62,538 nt of DNA from an uncultured Prevotella sp. (GTDB lineage Bacteria > Bacteroidota > Bacteroidia > Bacteroidales > Bacteroidaceae), in the NCBI GenBank assembly GCA_900553595.1, contig USEC01000009.1, positions 1 to 62,538 of the forward strand, given 5' to 3'. This document shows positions 8,894 through 17,544 of the stretch, piece by piece. Under the pieces are notes generated by a model. It saw only the letters and a list, made by a program, of their open reading frames with translations, made no database searches and was not told the origin of the DNA. Position 1 is the stretch's first letter. The number at the start of each line of letters is the position of its first letter. A program made the translations under genes and the position numbers.

Positions 8894-9354
8894 CTCACGA
8901 TTAAAAGAATTACAAGACTGTAAACTCCCGCAGCTATATCGTCGGCCATTACATAGAAGGCACCTTCCTTGTGGTCGATGGTTCTGATGCCTAACGGCTT
9001 TGTTATGTCGAAAAAGCGGAAAAGAACAAATGCTGCCAGTGCGTAGCGCCAATCGGTCGCCGGGGCAGCCATCAATGGAATCCATACTCCTACCATCTCA
9101 TCCACCACAACACGGCTGGGGTCGCTTCCCCAAAAGGGCATAAGACGGGCTGTCGCCCATGTGCCAAGCAGGGTGAAAACCACTGTCAAGATTGCTGTTA
9201 TGCAGATGAGTGTAAGTGCCGAGGAAACCCAAAAAGAGATTGCAAACCATATCAAAGTCGCAACCAACGCACCAGCAGTTCCAGGTCCCCATGGCCAAAA
9301 ACCACTTCCAAAGCCTGTCCCTATAAATGTCGGCAAGAATGGTAATTTGTTCAT
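8881..9354 (-). CDS. PgpA-like phosphatidylglycerophosphatase A family protein
   Basis: A 157-residue membrane protein of the PgpA family, with GTGFGSGFWPWGPGTAGA near the N-terminus and VVVDEMVGVWIPL in the middle; the acidic DE pair is the conserved metal/catalytic site. PgpA dephosphorylates phosphatidylglycerophosphate. In inositol-lipid loci of Bacteroides a PgpA-like protein removes the 3-phosphate from phosphatidylinositol phosphate, and the clustering with a CDP-alcohol transferase and an AUR1-like protein suggests that here. The frame opens at 9393, but ATG 9354 gives the usual N-terminus. It is the first gene of the cluster, and its promoter leaves almost no leader. Confidence 0.82.
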   Translation of the reverse strand: MNKLPFLPTFIGTGFGSGFWPWGPGTAGALVATLIWFAISFWVSSALTLICITAILTVVFTLLGTWATARLMPFWGSDPSRVVVDEMVGVWIPLMAAPATDWRYALAAFVLFRFFDITKPLGIRTIDHKEGAFYVMADDIAAGVYSLVILLIVRWLT

Positions 9355-9363
9355 ACGATGTTG

Positions 9364-9393
9364 CAAAATTAGTAGAAAAATATTAAAAACCAA
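9364..9393 (-). promoter_or_regulatory. Promoter of the lipid cluster (minus strand)
   Basis: On the minus strand TTG (9391-9393) and TAATTTTG (9371-9364), 19 bp apart, match the Bacteroidetes -33/-7 consensus. Transcription should begin around 9357-9358, only about 4 nt before the ATG at 9354, so the mRNA may be close to leaderless. Confidence 0.65.
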
Positions 9394-9403
9394 AAAGTTT
9401 TTC

Positions 9404-9433
9404 TTGTTATTTTTAATATTATATATAACTTTG
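9404..9433 (+). promoter_or_regulatory. Promoter of the DUF5686 gene
   Basis: TTG at 9404-9406 and TAACTTTG at 9426-9433 with a 19-bp spacer. It lies 11 bp from the minus-strand promoter of the lipid cluster, so the two promoters stand back to back in a 111-bp divergent region. Confidence 0.75.
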
Positions 9434-9465
9434 CAATTGAATTTTTTTAAGGTTAATAAAAGAAG

Positions 9466-12024
9466 GTGAAAAGATTTATTTGTTTGATAATGGTCATTGT
9501 CGCTTTTGCTTCGTTAGCAAAGGCGCAGATAACTGGTGAAATTTATGATGAAGACGGTTATCCCATCCCTTTGGCAAGTGCCATTTATAGAGGACATCAT
9601 GTTGCCGAAGCAAGTGACATGGATGGAAAATTCACTATTGCACGCCACAACGGTTGGGAACTTACGTTCAGTTCGGTAGGTTTCATGCCGCAGACTATCA
9701 CCGTTGGACCAAATACTCCTTCACATCTGAAGATTGTCCTCAAGGAGGACTCGCGAAGCCTTAAGGAGGTCGTGGTAAAGCAGAAGCGTGAGCGTTACTC
9801 GCGCAAGAACAATCCGGCAGTGGAGCTTATGAAGCGTGTCATTGCCGCGAAACAGCGTACCAATCTTGAAAATCACGAATATTACCAGTATAACAAATAT
9901 CAGAAGATAACCCTTTCGCTTAACGACATCAAGCCTGAGGACCTTGAAACAGGCAAGTATAAGAACAAGTCGTATGTCAAGGACCAGGTGGAGACATCGT
10001 CGTACAACAACAAACTCATTCTCCCCGTCAGCATCGATGAGACAGTCACACAGCACATCTACCGCAAGAGTCCGAAAGAGGAGAAGGATATCATCAAGGG
10101 ACAGCGTTCCGAAGGTGTGAACAACGTGTTGCAGACGGGCGACATCCTTAATACCTTATTAAAGGAAGTATTTACGGACATCGACATCTACGACGACCAT
10201 GTGCGCCTGATGCAGTACCAGTTTGTTTCGCCAATCGGTGAAACCGCCATCTCTTTCTATCGCTATTACATTCAAGACACGGTGTATGTCGATAGGGAAT
10301 TGTGCTACCATCTTGAGTTTATCCCCAACAACCAGCAGGACTTCGGTTTCCGTGGAGAACTGTTCGTGCTTGCCGATTCCACACTTCATGTAAAGAAGTG
10401 CTCGTTCACGCTGCCGAAGCGCACCGATGTGAACTTCGTGCAGGACATGAAGATCACGCAGGAATACACAAAGCTCAACAACAACGAGTGGGTTCTTACC
10501 ACCGACGACCTCGTGGCTGAACTTAAAATGTTCGGTGCCGACATTCTTGTCACCAAGACCACGCGTTTGAACGAATATGCTTTCGACGACTTGCCAAACA
10601 AACTGTTCAAGGGGCGTGCGAAGACGAAGCATGAAGCCGACGCCATGATACGCGACGATGCCTTCTGGAACCAGTACCGTGTGGTGGGACTGACAAAGGG
10701 TGAGTCGTCGATGAACGCCTTTATACACCGCATTGAGCAGTCGAAGAATTTCAAGTGGATTATCTTCGGACTGAGAGCATTGGTGGAGAACTATGTTGAA
10801 ACGGGTTCGATGCGCACAAAGTCGAAGTTCGATTTCGGTCCGGTCAATACGCTTATTTCAAGCAACTTTGTCGATAAGTACCGTTTGCGTGTCAGCGGCA
10901 GAACCACGGCAAACCTCAACAAGCATCTTTTCTGGAACGGCTATTATGCCTACGGAACCAAGTCGCACAAGAACTATTACGGTTCGGAAATCACTTACAG
11001 CCTCAATGCCAAGAAGAATGTGCCATTCGAGTTCCCGCAGCGCAACATCATCTTCGAGACAGGTTATGATGTAATGTCGCCTGCCGACAAGTTCCTCATA
11101 CACAACAAGGATAACATCTTCATGTCGGTGCGCACGCAGAAGGTGGAGCAGATGTACTTCTACAACCGTCAGAAGTTGTCGTTCGTATATGAGACCGACT
11201 GGGGATTCTCCTTCAACACCTCGTTCAAGCTGGAGAGCAATGCTCCTACCGGCGATCTCGTATTCATGAAAATGCCAGGTGCAACAATCAACCCTTCAGC
11301 CGACGGCAACGAGTACGTTACGAAAATACGTACCACAGAGGCAAAGGTAGGATTACGCTACTGCCCCGGACAGACTTATGTAAATACGAAACAGCAGCGT
11401 TGGCCGGTGAACCTCGACTCTCCTGAGTTCACGCTTAGCCATACCATGGGCTTCAAGAACGTTCTTGGCGGACAGTACAAACTCAACTATACCGAGTTCG
11501 GAATCTACAAGCGTTTCTGGATGGGAAGTTGGGGTTACATTGACACCCACCTCAATGGTGGTGCACAGTGGGACAAAGTTCCGTTCCCGATGCTCATCAT
11601 GCCGCCCGTGAATATTACTTACTTCGAGCATGAAGCGACAATGTCGATGATGAAGAACATGGAGTTCATGAGCGACCGCTACCTCTTCGGTTCTGTGGCA
11701 TGGGACCTGAGCGGAAAACTGCTCAACCGCATTCCGCTCGTCAAACGCTTGAAATGGCGTGAGTATTTCGCCGTCAAGGGCATGTGGAGCACGGTCACTT
11801 CAAAGAACGACCCGACGCTCCAGTCAAACCAGTCTGACCGCATCCTCTTCCAGTTCCCCGAAGGTGTGGGCGTTATGAACAAGAAAGTGCCTTACTGGGA
11901 AGTTGTGGTTGGTGTGCACAACATCTTCAAGTTCTTCGGAGTGGATTATGTGCGCCGAATGAACTATCACGGTCCCGGCATCCACAAGAACGGAGTGCGC
12001 TTCGGATTTATGATGAGTTTCTGA
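9466..12024 (+). CDS. DUF5686 and carboxypeptidase-like regulatory domain outer-membrane protein
   Basis: An 852-residue protein with a signal peptide (cleavage after about SLAKA), an N-terminal carboxypeptidase-regulatory-like beta sandwich (residues 20-105, with ITGEIYDEDGYPIPLASAIY) and a long DUF5686 region rich in alternating beta strands that ends in GVRFGFMMSF, an aromatic C-terminus typical of an outer-membrane barrel. The family is widespread in Bacteroidetes without a proven function; an envelope or TonB-related role is often assumed. The start is GTG at 9466, with an AGAAGG stretch just before it. It is monocistronic, with its own promoter and a strong terminator. Confidence 0.82.
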   Translation: MKRFICLIMVIVAFASLAKAQITGEIYDEDGYPIPLASAIYRGHHVAEASDMDGKFTIARHNGWELTFSSVGFMPQTITVGPNTPSHLKIVLKEDSRSLKEVVVKQKRERYSRKNNPAVELMKRVIAAKQRTNLENHEYYQYNKYQKITLSLNDIKPEDLETGKYKNKSYVKDQVETSSYNNKLILPVSIDETVTQHIYRKSPKEEKDIIKGQRSEGVNNVLQTGDILNTLLKEVFTDIDIYDDHVRLMQYQFVSPIGETAISFYRYYIQDTVYVDRELCYHLEFIPNNQQDFGFRGELFVLADSTLHVKKCSFTLPKRTDVNFVQDMKITQEYTKLNNNEWVLTTDDLVAELKMFGADILVTKTTRLNEYAFDDLPNKLFKGRAKTKHEADAMIRDDAFWNQYRVVGLTKGESSMNAFIHRIEQSKNFKWIIFGLRALVENYVETGSMRTKSKFDFGPVNTLISSNFVDKYRLRVSGRTTANLNKHLFWNGYYAYGTKSHKNYYGSEITYSLNAKKNVPFEFPQRNIIFETGYDVMSPADKFLIHNKDNIFMSVRTQKVEQMYFYNRQKLSFVYETDWGFSFNTSFKLESNAPTGDLVFMKMPGATINPSADGNEYVTKIRTTEAKVGLRYCPGQTYVNTKQQRWPVNLDSPEFTLSHTMGFKNVLGGQYKLNYTEFGIYKRFWMGSWGYIDTHLNGGAQWDKVPFPMLIMPPVNITYFEHEATMSMMKNMEFMSDRYLFGSVAWDLSGKLLNRIPLVKRLKWREYFAVKGMWSTVTSKNDPTLQSNQSDRILFQFPEGVGVMNKKVPYWEVVVGVHNIFKFFGVDYVRRMNYHGPGIHKNGVRFGFMMSF

Positions 12025-12054
12025 TGCAACGACCTACTTTTTAAATACATACTG

Positions 12055-12099
12055 AAGCCTATCATGCTTGCTGCAAGGCAGTGCATGATAGGCTTTTTT
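12055..12099 (+). terminator. Rho-independent terminator of the DUF5686 gene
   Basis: AAGCCTATCATGC (12055-12067) pairs perfectly with GCATGATAGGCTT (12083-12095), followed by a T run to 12099. It lies 31 bp after the stop codon and before repeat array A. Confidence 0.85.
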
Positions 12100-12135
12100 G
12101 TGCGCTTCGGGCGGCAACGAATCCGGCTGCTTTCA

Positions 12136-12216
12136 AAACAAGGCTTGCTTGCATTGTAAACAAGCCTTGTTTGCATGATAAAGAAGCCTTGTTTTGCTTC
12201 CGAACAAGCCTTCTTT
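12136..12216. repeat. Tetrad array A: four 15-bp near-palindromes at 22-bp period
   Basis: Units begin at 12136, 12158, 12180 and 12202, an exact 22-bp step. Each is close to the palindrome AAACAAGSCTTGTTT (S = G or C), with C/G exchange at position 4 or its mirror. Spacers of 7 nt are GCATTGT, GCATGAT and TGCTTCC. Units 1 and 2, and 3 and 4, can pair as hairpins with a 7-nt loop. The array sits between the DUF5686 terminator and the promoter of the restriction-like operon. The rest of the 12025-12430 gap holds only these signals. Confidence 0.9.
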
Positions 12217-12320
12217 GCGCACCGTCCTGTACATGCTGATTTACAGTTGCTTTTGCCTCTCCGTCGCAATTCTTGCATAATTGTTGCACGCAAACCCTTC
12301 GCCATGTCAGCAAAAATTAA

Positions 12321-12328
12321 TATCTTTG
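12321..12328 (+). promoter_or_regulatory. Probable -7 element of the restriction-like operon
   Basis: TATCTTTG matches TAnnTTTG. No TTG is found at the ideal distance upstream. A transcript from here would carry a leader of about 95 nt before the ATG at 12431, and this places upstream in-frame ATGs outside the message. Confidence 0.45.
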
Positions 12329-12430
12329 CAAGAGATAGACTGCACTCGGCAACAGGAAAGCATGTTTTCATTGCGCCCGTTTGAGCTGTCCTTTTGTGTT
12401 AGTTGCGCAAAAACCTGTGAACAGAAATAC

Positions 12431-13375
12431 ATGACAAACAGAGTAGATACAATTTGTGGCGACCTCGTGCGGAGCAACAGCGGACTTCTGTCGATGCTGC
12501 TGCGCGACTGCACGCTAAGCACTCCCGATCGGCAGGTGAACATTTTCTGGGCCACGGACGACTACTCTGGCTATGGCGGCGACCTCTACGGATATGATGC
12601 CGACATCACCGAAGTGGCTCTTGCCGGCATGCCTGACGGCAGCATCATGCGTCGTGTCATGAAGCATCCCGACCGCCAGACGCTGCGCTCCAAGCAGAGG
12701 GCGGAGGTGTTCACGCCGGCATGGCTGTGCAATGCGCAGAACAACCTCGTTGATGAAGCGTGGTTCGGACGCAAAGGCGTGTTCAACACCGAGACTGTCG
12801 GTGCCGATGGTGTCCCCCGATGGGAGGAGAGCGATGGGAGGATTGTCTTTCCCAAAGGCAGGACATGGATGCATTATGTTCGTGCCCGCCGCCTTGAAAT
12901 GGCGTGTGGTGAGGCCCCATATCTCGCCAGCCGCCACGATGCCACCACGGGTGCAGCCATACCGCTGGGGCATAGGGTAGGGATGCTCGACCGCAAGTTC
13001 CGCGTAATAAACGAGAATGTGTCTGCTGCCCCGACGCAGGCCAACCGCCGGCAATGGCTGCGCAAGGCTTATCAGGCCATGCAGTCGGTCTATGGCTACG
13101 ACTGGCAGGGCGACAACGTGTTTCTTGCCCGTGAGGCCTTGCTCTCCACTTTCTGCGAGTATTATGCCGACCGGTGGCACGAAGCCCCGAACATGAAGAC
13201 TCTTATGAAGGTGGCGGAGATAGTGTCGTGGAACGTGTGGCAGATGGACGGCATTTCATGCACGGTTCCGCAGCGTGCCGGGCGTGCCGGTGCTTGTTGC
13301 AGAATAATGGAATGGCACTCGGCGGAGCCTCTTGCCGGCACCACGGTCTTATTTAGGAATCTTATAGAAAAATAG
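12431..13375 (+). CDS. Restriction endonuclease subunit M-like protein
   Basis: A 314-residue protein matching the family usually named restriction endonuclease subunit M. It has an N-terminal segment with IFWATDDY, then RAEVFTPAWLCNAQNNLVDE (about residue 100), which resembles the VFTP segment found just before motif I in N6-adenine methyltransferases, and RRLEMACGEAPYLASRHD further on. No NPPY/DPPY catalytic motif is present, so it is probably a specificity or accessory subunit rather than a complete methyltransferase (inference). The frame opens at 12281, but ATG 12431 lies after the promoter and starts the conserved part. The helicase-methyltransferase gene follows 5 bp after its stop, so the two should act together. 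Confidence 0.7.
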   Translation: MTNRVDTICGDLVRSNSGLLSMLLRDCTLSTPDRQVNIFWATDDYSGYGGDLYGYDADITEVALAGMPDGSIMRRVMKHPDRQTLRSKQRAEVFTPAWLCNAQNNLVDEAWFGRKGVFNTETVGADGVPRWEESDGRIVFPKGRTWMHYVRARRLEMACGEAPYLASRHDATTGAAIPLGHRVGMLDRKFRVINENVSAAPTQANRRQWLRKAYQAMQSVYGYDWQGDNVFLAREALLSTFCEYYADRWHEAPNMKTLMKVAEIVSWNVWQMDGISCTVPQRAGRAGACCRIMEWHSAEPLAGTTVLFRNLIEK

Positions 13376-13380
13376 CATAT

Positions 13381-16300
13381 ATGGCACTTATAGAAAGTAC
13401 AAGAATAGCAGTGGCGGGCGGACAGACGGCGGCAATGCCGTCGTGCGATGCCGGCCATTCCCCCATTGTGTTCCGCGAAGAGCAGGAAAAGGCGATAAAC
13501 CAGACACTCGAATATTTGCAGAAAGGGCGCAAGATGCTCTGGGACGCTAAGATGCGTTTCGGAAAAACACTGTGCGCCCTTGAATACGTCAGACGCAGCG
13601 GTTTCAGGCGTGTGCTCATCCTTACTCACCGTCCAGTGGTGAGAGACGGATGGTTTGATGACTTCGCCAAACTCGGCTTTGATAACTGTCTCTGCGGAAG
13701 CAAGGCAAGACGTGCCGGCGCAGCCGAGCAGAAGCGTGCCGGAGAGACTTTTGCCAATCTGGAAAAACGTGCCCTTGCCGACCCGTCTTTCCATTACATC
13801 TACTTCGCTTCCATGCAGGACCTGCGTGGCTCGAAGCGTGTGAACAAGGGAAGTCGCCTTGACAAGAACAACGAGATATTCTCCGCCAAATGGGACTTGC
13901 TCATTGTGGATGAAGCACATGAAGGCATTTCCACGAAGCTCGGCAAGGAAGTGACCGACGAACTGCAACGCCACAGTGCGCAGCGCACACTCTATCTTTC
14001 GGGCACACCCTATAATCTGCTTTCCATGTTCGACCCGTCGGAAATCTACCGCTGGGACTACACGATGGAGCAGGAGGCAAAGGCGGCATGGAGCAGCAGC
14101 CATCCCGCAGAGCGTAACCCCTATGAAGGGCTCGCACGCATGAACATCGTGAGTTACAGTCTCGGACGCGACTTCGCCTCTTACTCACAGCAAAGCGACG
14201 ACATTGGTGGCTTCAGTTTCGCCGAACTGTTCCGTGTCGAGGATGATGCCGACCGCTTCGTGCATGAGGCCGATGTGCGCCGCTTCCTTGGTGTCATCTC
14301 CTCCGCCGGCAGCGGTGCCGTCTATCCGTTTGCGACCGAGGAGAACCGCGACGCCCTGCGCCACTCGCTTTGGGTAGTGCCTGGCGTGAAGTCAGCACGA
14401 TGCCTCGCCGCCTTGCTCGCAGAACCCGTCGAAGACAACGTGTTCCGCGGCTACACCGTGGTGAATGTGGCGGGCGAAGGCGATGTGGTGCGCGACCGTG
14501 AGGACATGGCTGAATACACGCGTAAGGAAAGCGATGCCTTGCTTCGTGTCAAGAATGCGGTCGCTGCCAGCGAGCGCACGATAACTCTCACATGCGGTCG
14601 GCTCATCATGGGTGTGTCGGTGCCTGAATGGACGGCAGTGCTGATGCTTTCCGGCGGTGTGGCAACAAGTGCGGCACGCTTCATGCAGGCAGTCTTCCGT
14701 GGTCAGACTCCTTTTTCCGGGGCGTGGGTGAAGCCCAACTGCTACGCCTTCGACTTCGCACCCGACCGCACTCTCACCGTAATCGACCAGTATATAAACA
14801 ATGTTACGCGCAACGAGGCTGCCGACAGTCGTGTCGCTTCCGTCTCACGCTTCCTGAAATGCTGCACGCTCTCTGTGGTAAGCGGCGGAAAAGTGAAGAC
14901 ATACGATGCTGAAATGTTTGTCAGGGAGGTGAACCGTGCCTACTCTGAGAGTCTCATACGCAAGGGATTCCGTGACAGTTGTCTTTACGCCGACCTCAGT
15001 AATCTGGGTAAGCATGACGAGAAGCTTCTCGACATGGTGGCTAATGCCATCTCAAAAGGAGCATTGACGGTGCGGAAGGACATACGCGACGCAATAGCCC
15101 AGAAGCAGAGACGCCCGGCAGCAAGGAAGAAAAACGCTGGCGACCAGTCGGCGGCAAAGTCCCGTCAGGCAGGCGAAGTGCACTTGGGCAACATGACGGA
15201 GCGCAACCGCCGACAGAAGGCCATCGAGATTCTGAACCAGATTTCGGCACGTTTTCCTATGATGATTTACGGCACGATAGACCGGATGGAATCCCTGTCG
15301 TTCGACTCTTTCATAAAGCAGATAGACGAAGACTCATGGGAGGAATTCATGCCAAAAGGTGTTACGATGAAGATGTTTATGCGCTTGAAGCACCTCTATC
15401 GTGAGGATGTGTTCGTGGCGACGGCAAAGGCTATCGTCGAACGTGTGCAGGCTGCCGACAGGTTGCCGGTGGTGGAGAGGATAAACCGTATCGCCGACAT
15501 CCTTTCCGACTTCTGCTATCCCGACAAGGAGACCGTCCTCACACCATGGCGTGTGGTGAATATGCAGCTTAGCAACACTCTGGGCGGCTACGACTTCTGG
15601 AACGAGCGGCACACGGCGACGATTGCCGAGCCGCGTTTCGTCTATCACGGCGAGGTCACCGACAAGGTGTTCATGAATCCCAACACGCGCATACTCGACA
15701 TAAGTTCGAAGACCGGACTCTATGCCCTCTACATGGCTTACAGCATATTCAAGATAAAGAGCAGTCAGTCGCAAGGTCTCTTCGACATGCTCAGCGACGA
15801 AGAGTCGGAGCAGATATGGGCGGATGTGATAGAAAACAACATTTTCGCCCTTTGCCGCACAAGGATGGCGGAGCTTGTCACAAGGCGCACGCTCGTCGGT
15901 TTCCACGACATCAAGGCAAATGTGAAGTGCATGGAGAACCTTACCAGTCTGGTAATGGTCTATCAGAACAAGTTCATACGCACTGTAAGCGACGGCAAAA
16001 AGTTCTGGAACGCAAACAAAACGGAAAAGATGAAATTTGACGCGATAATAAGCAACCCGCCTTATCAGGTGAACATAGGCGAACAGAAAGACAATTACGG
16101 CATCCCGCTTTACAACCAGTTTGTGGAGACAGCCAAGAGTATGAAGCCCAATTATATTTCCATGATTATGCCGTCGCGGTGGTTCACGGGTGGTCGCGGA
16201 CTCGATGGTTTCCGTCGCAATATGCTCGGTGACAGACATATACGCAAAATTTTTGATTATGTGGATTCCAAAGAGTGTTTCCCGACGGTGGATGTGTCGG

Positions 16301-17034
16301 GTGGGGTGGGCTACTTCCTCTGGGACGCCCGCAATGAAGGCGACTGCGAATTCACCAACAACTTCCATGGTATGTCGTGCACGCAGATGCGCCGCCTTGA
16401 CGAATTCCCCGTATTCGTGCGCAACAACGGTGCTCTGTCGGTGATTTACAAGGTTATGGGTAAATCGTCGTCGATGCTGGGTGAGAGTGTGAGCGGTCAG
16501 ACTCCGTTTGGTTTTGTCACAACCTACCGCGGCCGCGAGGAGGCATTTGAGGGCTGTATCACGCTCAAGTCGAGTGGTGCCACATCGTATGTGAGTCGTG
16601 ACGACATAAAAAAGAACCCGCAGTGGGTGGATATGTACAAAGTGATTTTCTCGAAGGCCACATGCGAACATGCCGGTACTCCCGACCGTAACGGACAGTT
16701 CCGTGTGCTCTCTTCACTGGGACTGCTGCCGCCGGGTGTGGTGTGTACGCAGAGCTATCTTGTTGGCGGTGTATTCGGGACGGAAACGGAGGCGCAGAAT
16801 ATGTTGAAATATTTGAAGACAAAGTTCGTGCGCTATCTTATGCTTCAGACCATCACCTCGCAGGACTTGTCGCCAGACAAGTTCATGTTTGTCCCCATGC
16901 AGGACTTCTCTTCCGCTTCGGACATCGACTGGAGCATGGACATCGAAGTCGTAGAAAGTTGCCTATACACCAAGTATGGCATAGATGCGGCCGAGGCTGA
17001 GGCGATAGGCGCGGTGCTGAAGCCTATGGATTGA
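13381..17034 (+). CDS. DEAD/DEAH helicase - Eco57I-type DNA methyltransferase fusion
   Basis: A 1217-residue fusion. Residues 30-460 are a superfamily 2 helicase: MRFGKT as Walker A (58-63), DEAH (177-180), and SGTP as motif III (207-210). Residues about 740-1000 are a methyltransferase with a motif I variant LDISSKTG (772-779) and a clear NPPY (892-895), the catalytic motif for N6-adenine or N4-cytosine methylation. The C-terminal 200 residues probably recognise the target. The order helicase-methyltransferase-recognition resembles type ISP enzymes (LlaGI, LlaBIII), but the N-terminal Mrr-like nuclease of those enzymes is absent, and I see no PD-(D/E)XK, HNH or GIY-YIG motif in either gene. 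Restriction activity is therefore uncertain; DNA methylation is likely. Base composition is like the neighbours. Confidence 0.8.
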   Translation: MALIESTRIAVAGGQTAAMPSCDAGHSPIVFREEQEKAINQTLEYLQKGRKMLWDAKMRFGKTLCALEYVRRSGFRRVLILTHRPVVRDGWFDDFAKLGFDNCLCGSKARRAGAAEQKRAGETFANLEKRALADPSFHYIYFASMQDLRGSKRVNKGSRLDKNNEIFSAKWDLLIVDEAHEGISTKLGKEVTDELQRHSAQRTLYLSGTPYNLLSMFDPSEIYRWDYTMEQEAKAAWSSSHPAERNPYEGLARMNIVSYSLGRDFASYSQQSDDIGGFSFAELFRVEDDADRFVHEADVRRFLGVISSAGSGAVYPFATEENRDALRHSLWVVPGVKSARCLAALLAEPVEDNVFRGYTVVNVAGEGDVVRDREDMAEYTRKESDALLRVKNAVAASERTITLTCGRLIMGVSVPEWTAVLMLSGGVATSAARFMQAVFRGQTPFSGAWVKPNCYAFDFAPDRTLTVIDQYINNVTRNEAADSRVASVSRFLKCCTLSVVSGGKVKTYDAEMFVREVNRAYSESLIRKGFRDSCLYADLSNLGKHDEKLLDMVANAISKGALTVRKDIRDAIAQKQRRPAARKKNAGDQSAAKSRQAGEVHLGNMTERNRRQKAIEILNQISARFPMMIYGTIDRMESLSFDSFIKQIDEDSWEEFMPKGVTMKMFMRLKHLYREDVFVATAKAIVERVQAADRLPVVERINRIADILSDFCYPDKETVLTPWRVVNMQLSNTLGGYDFWNERHTATIAEPRFVYHGEVTDKVFMNPNTRILDISSKTGLYALYMAYSIFKIKSSQSQGLFDMLSDEESEQIWADVIENNIFALCRTRMAELVTRRTLVGFHDIKANVKCMENLTSLVMVYQNKFIRTVSDGKKFWNANKTEKMKFDAIISNPPYQVNIGEQKDNYGIPLYNQFVETAKSMKPNYISMIMPSRWFTGGRGLDGFRRNMLGDRHIRKIFDYVDSKECFPTVDVSGGVGYFLWDARNEGDCEFTNNFHGMSCTQMRRLDEFPVFVRNNGALSVIYKVMGKSSSMLGESVSGQTPFGFVTTYRGREEAFEGCITLKSSGATSYVSRDDIKKNPQWVDMYKVIFSKATCEHAGTPDRNGQFRVLSSLGLLPPGVVCTQSYLVGGVFGTETEAQNMLKYLKTKFVRYLMLQTITSQDLSPDKFMFVPMQDFSSASDIDWSMDIEVVESCLYTKYGIDAAEAEAIGAVLKPMD

Positions 17035-17103
17035 AGGGAGTTGGGAGAAGTATAGCTTTTCCTTGATACCCGTAAAAACCATCCCTTGACCAATAAGCAC
17101 AAA

Positions 17104-17140
17104 AAAACAACGATATGGCAAAGTTCCATATCGTTGTTTT
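17104..17140. terminator. Bidirectional terminator between the restriction-like operon and the 17218 gene
   Basis: AAAACAACGATATGG (17104-17118) pairs perfectly over 15 bp with 17126-17140, with a 7-nt loop. A run on the left and T run on the right allow termination in both directions, as expected for convergent genes. Confidence 0.9.
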
Positions 17141-17217
17141 TGTATGTAAAGGTTTGCTGTTTTTAACTTGTCAGTATCTCATCCATCTGTATGCCGGTTT
17201 GCAGTAGTAGCTGGACT

Positions 17218-17523
17218 TTACTGTTTTGAATGCTTGCGTCTGCCGAAGATGGAGATGCCTTTTCCGCCACCGAACTTCCTGTACAGTTTCCAACCAAGCA
17301 TTATTCCGTCAAACATGCTGGTGCCAACATTGAACAAGTGCATCCATTTCTGTGCCCGTGTCCTTGTCTCTGGCTCTTCGGGATGGAACAGTGTTCCCCA
17401 CAGCCGGCCTATTTCATTCTCGTCCTGCTCTATCTTCTGCCTCAGTTCTTCCTTGTAAGCCCGTATGTCGGCAAGGGAGTTGAATGTGCGGCAGACCTCT
17501 GCGTTGTTGTCTTTCGTTGTCAT
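17218..17523 (-). CDS. Small conserved hypothetical protein, operon with holin-like and YtxH proteins
   Basis: A 101-residue protein that I do not recognise. It has a charged helical N-terminal half (IRAYKEELRQKIEQDENEI, probable coiled coil), then a mildly hydrophobic stretch around FNVGTSMFDGIMLGWKLYRK that could sit at the membrane, and a basic C-terminus. The third gene of a minus-strand set with a YtxH-domain protein and a holin-like membrane protein, a grouping common in Bacteroidales, often linked with stress or envelope functions (inference). It begins 21 bp after the stop of the holin-like gene. Confidence 0.7.
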   Translation of the reverse strand: MTTKDNNAEVCRTFNSLADIRAYKEELRQKIEQDENEIGRLWGTLFHPEEPETRTRAQKWMHLFNVGTSMFDGIMLGWKLYRKFGGGKGISIFGRRKHSKQ

Positions 17524-17544
17524 GGTTCTGAAGTGTTTCGTTGG

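Noticed and set aside
12136..12216. CRISPR array at the tetrad repeats
   Set aside because: Units are 15 bp with 7-nt spacers and always four copies, far below CRISPR repeat and spacer lengths, and no cas gene is present.
12062..12371. Minus-strand open frames across array A, with peptides such as KQGLFTMQASLV; similar frames cross arrays C (36990-37307) and D (56799-57084)
   Set aside because: The peptides are translations of the 22-bp repeat units. Look-alike frames at three loci come from the repeat and are not genes.
12281..12430. Longer N-terminus for the M-like protein
   Set aside because: The extension would begin upstream of the -7 element at 12321 and has no family similarity; ATG 12431 fits.
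15334..16671. 445-residue minus-strand frame inside the helicase-methyltransferase gene
   Set aside because: It is a shadow of the real gene, whose motifs (NPPY and others) lie on the plus strand; the antisense product is rich in His and Arg and matches nothing.
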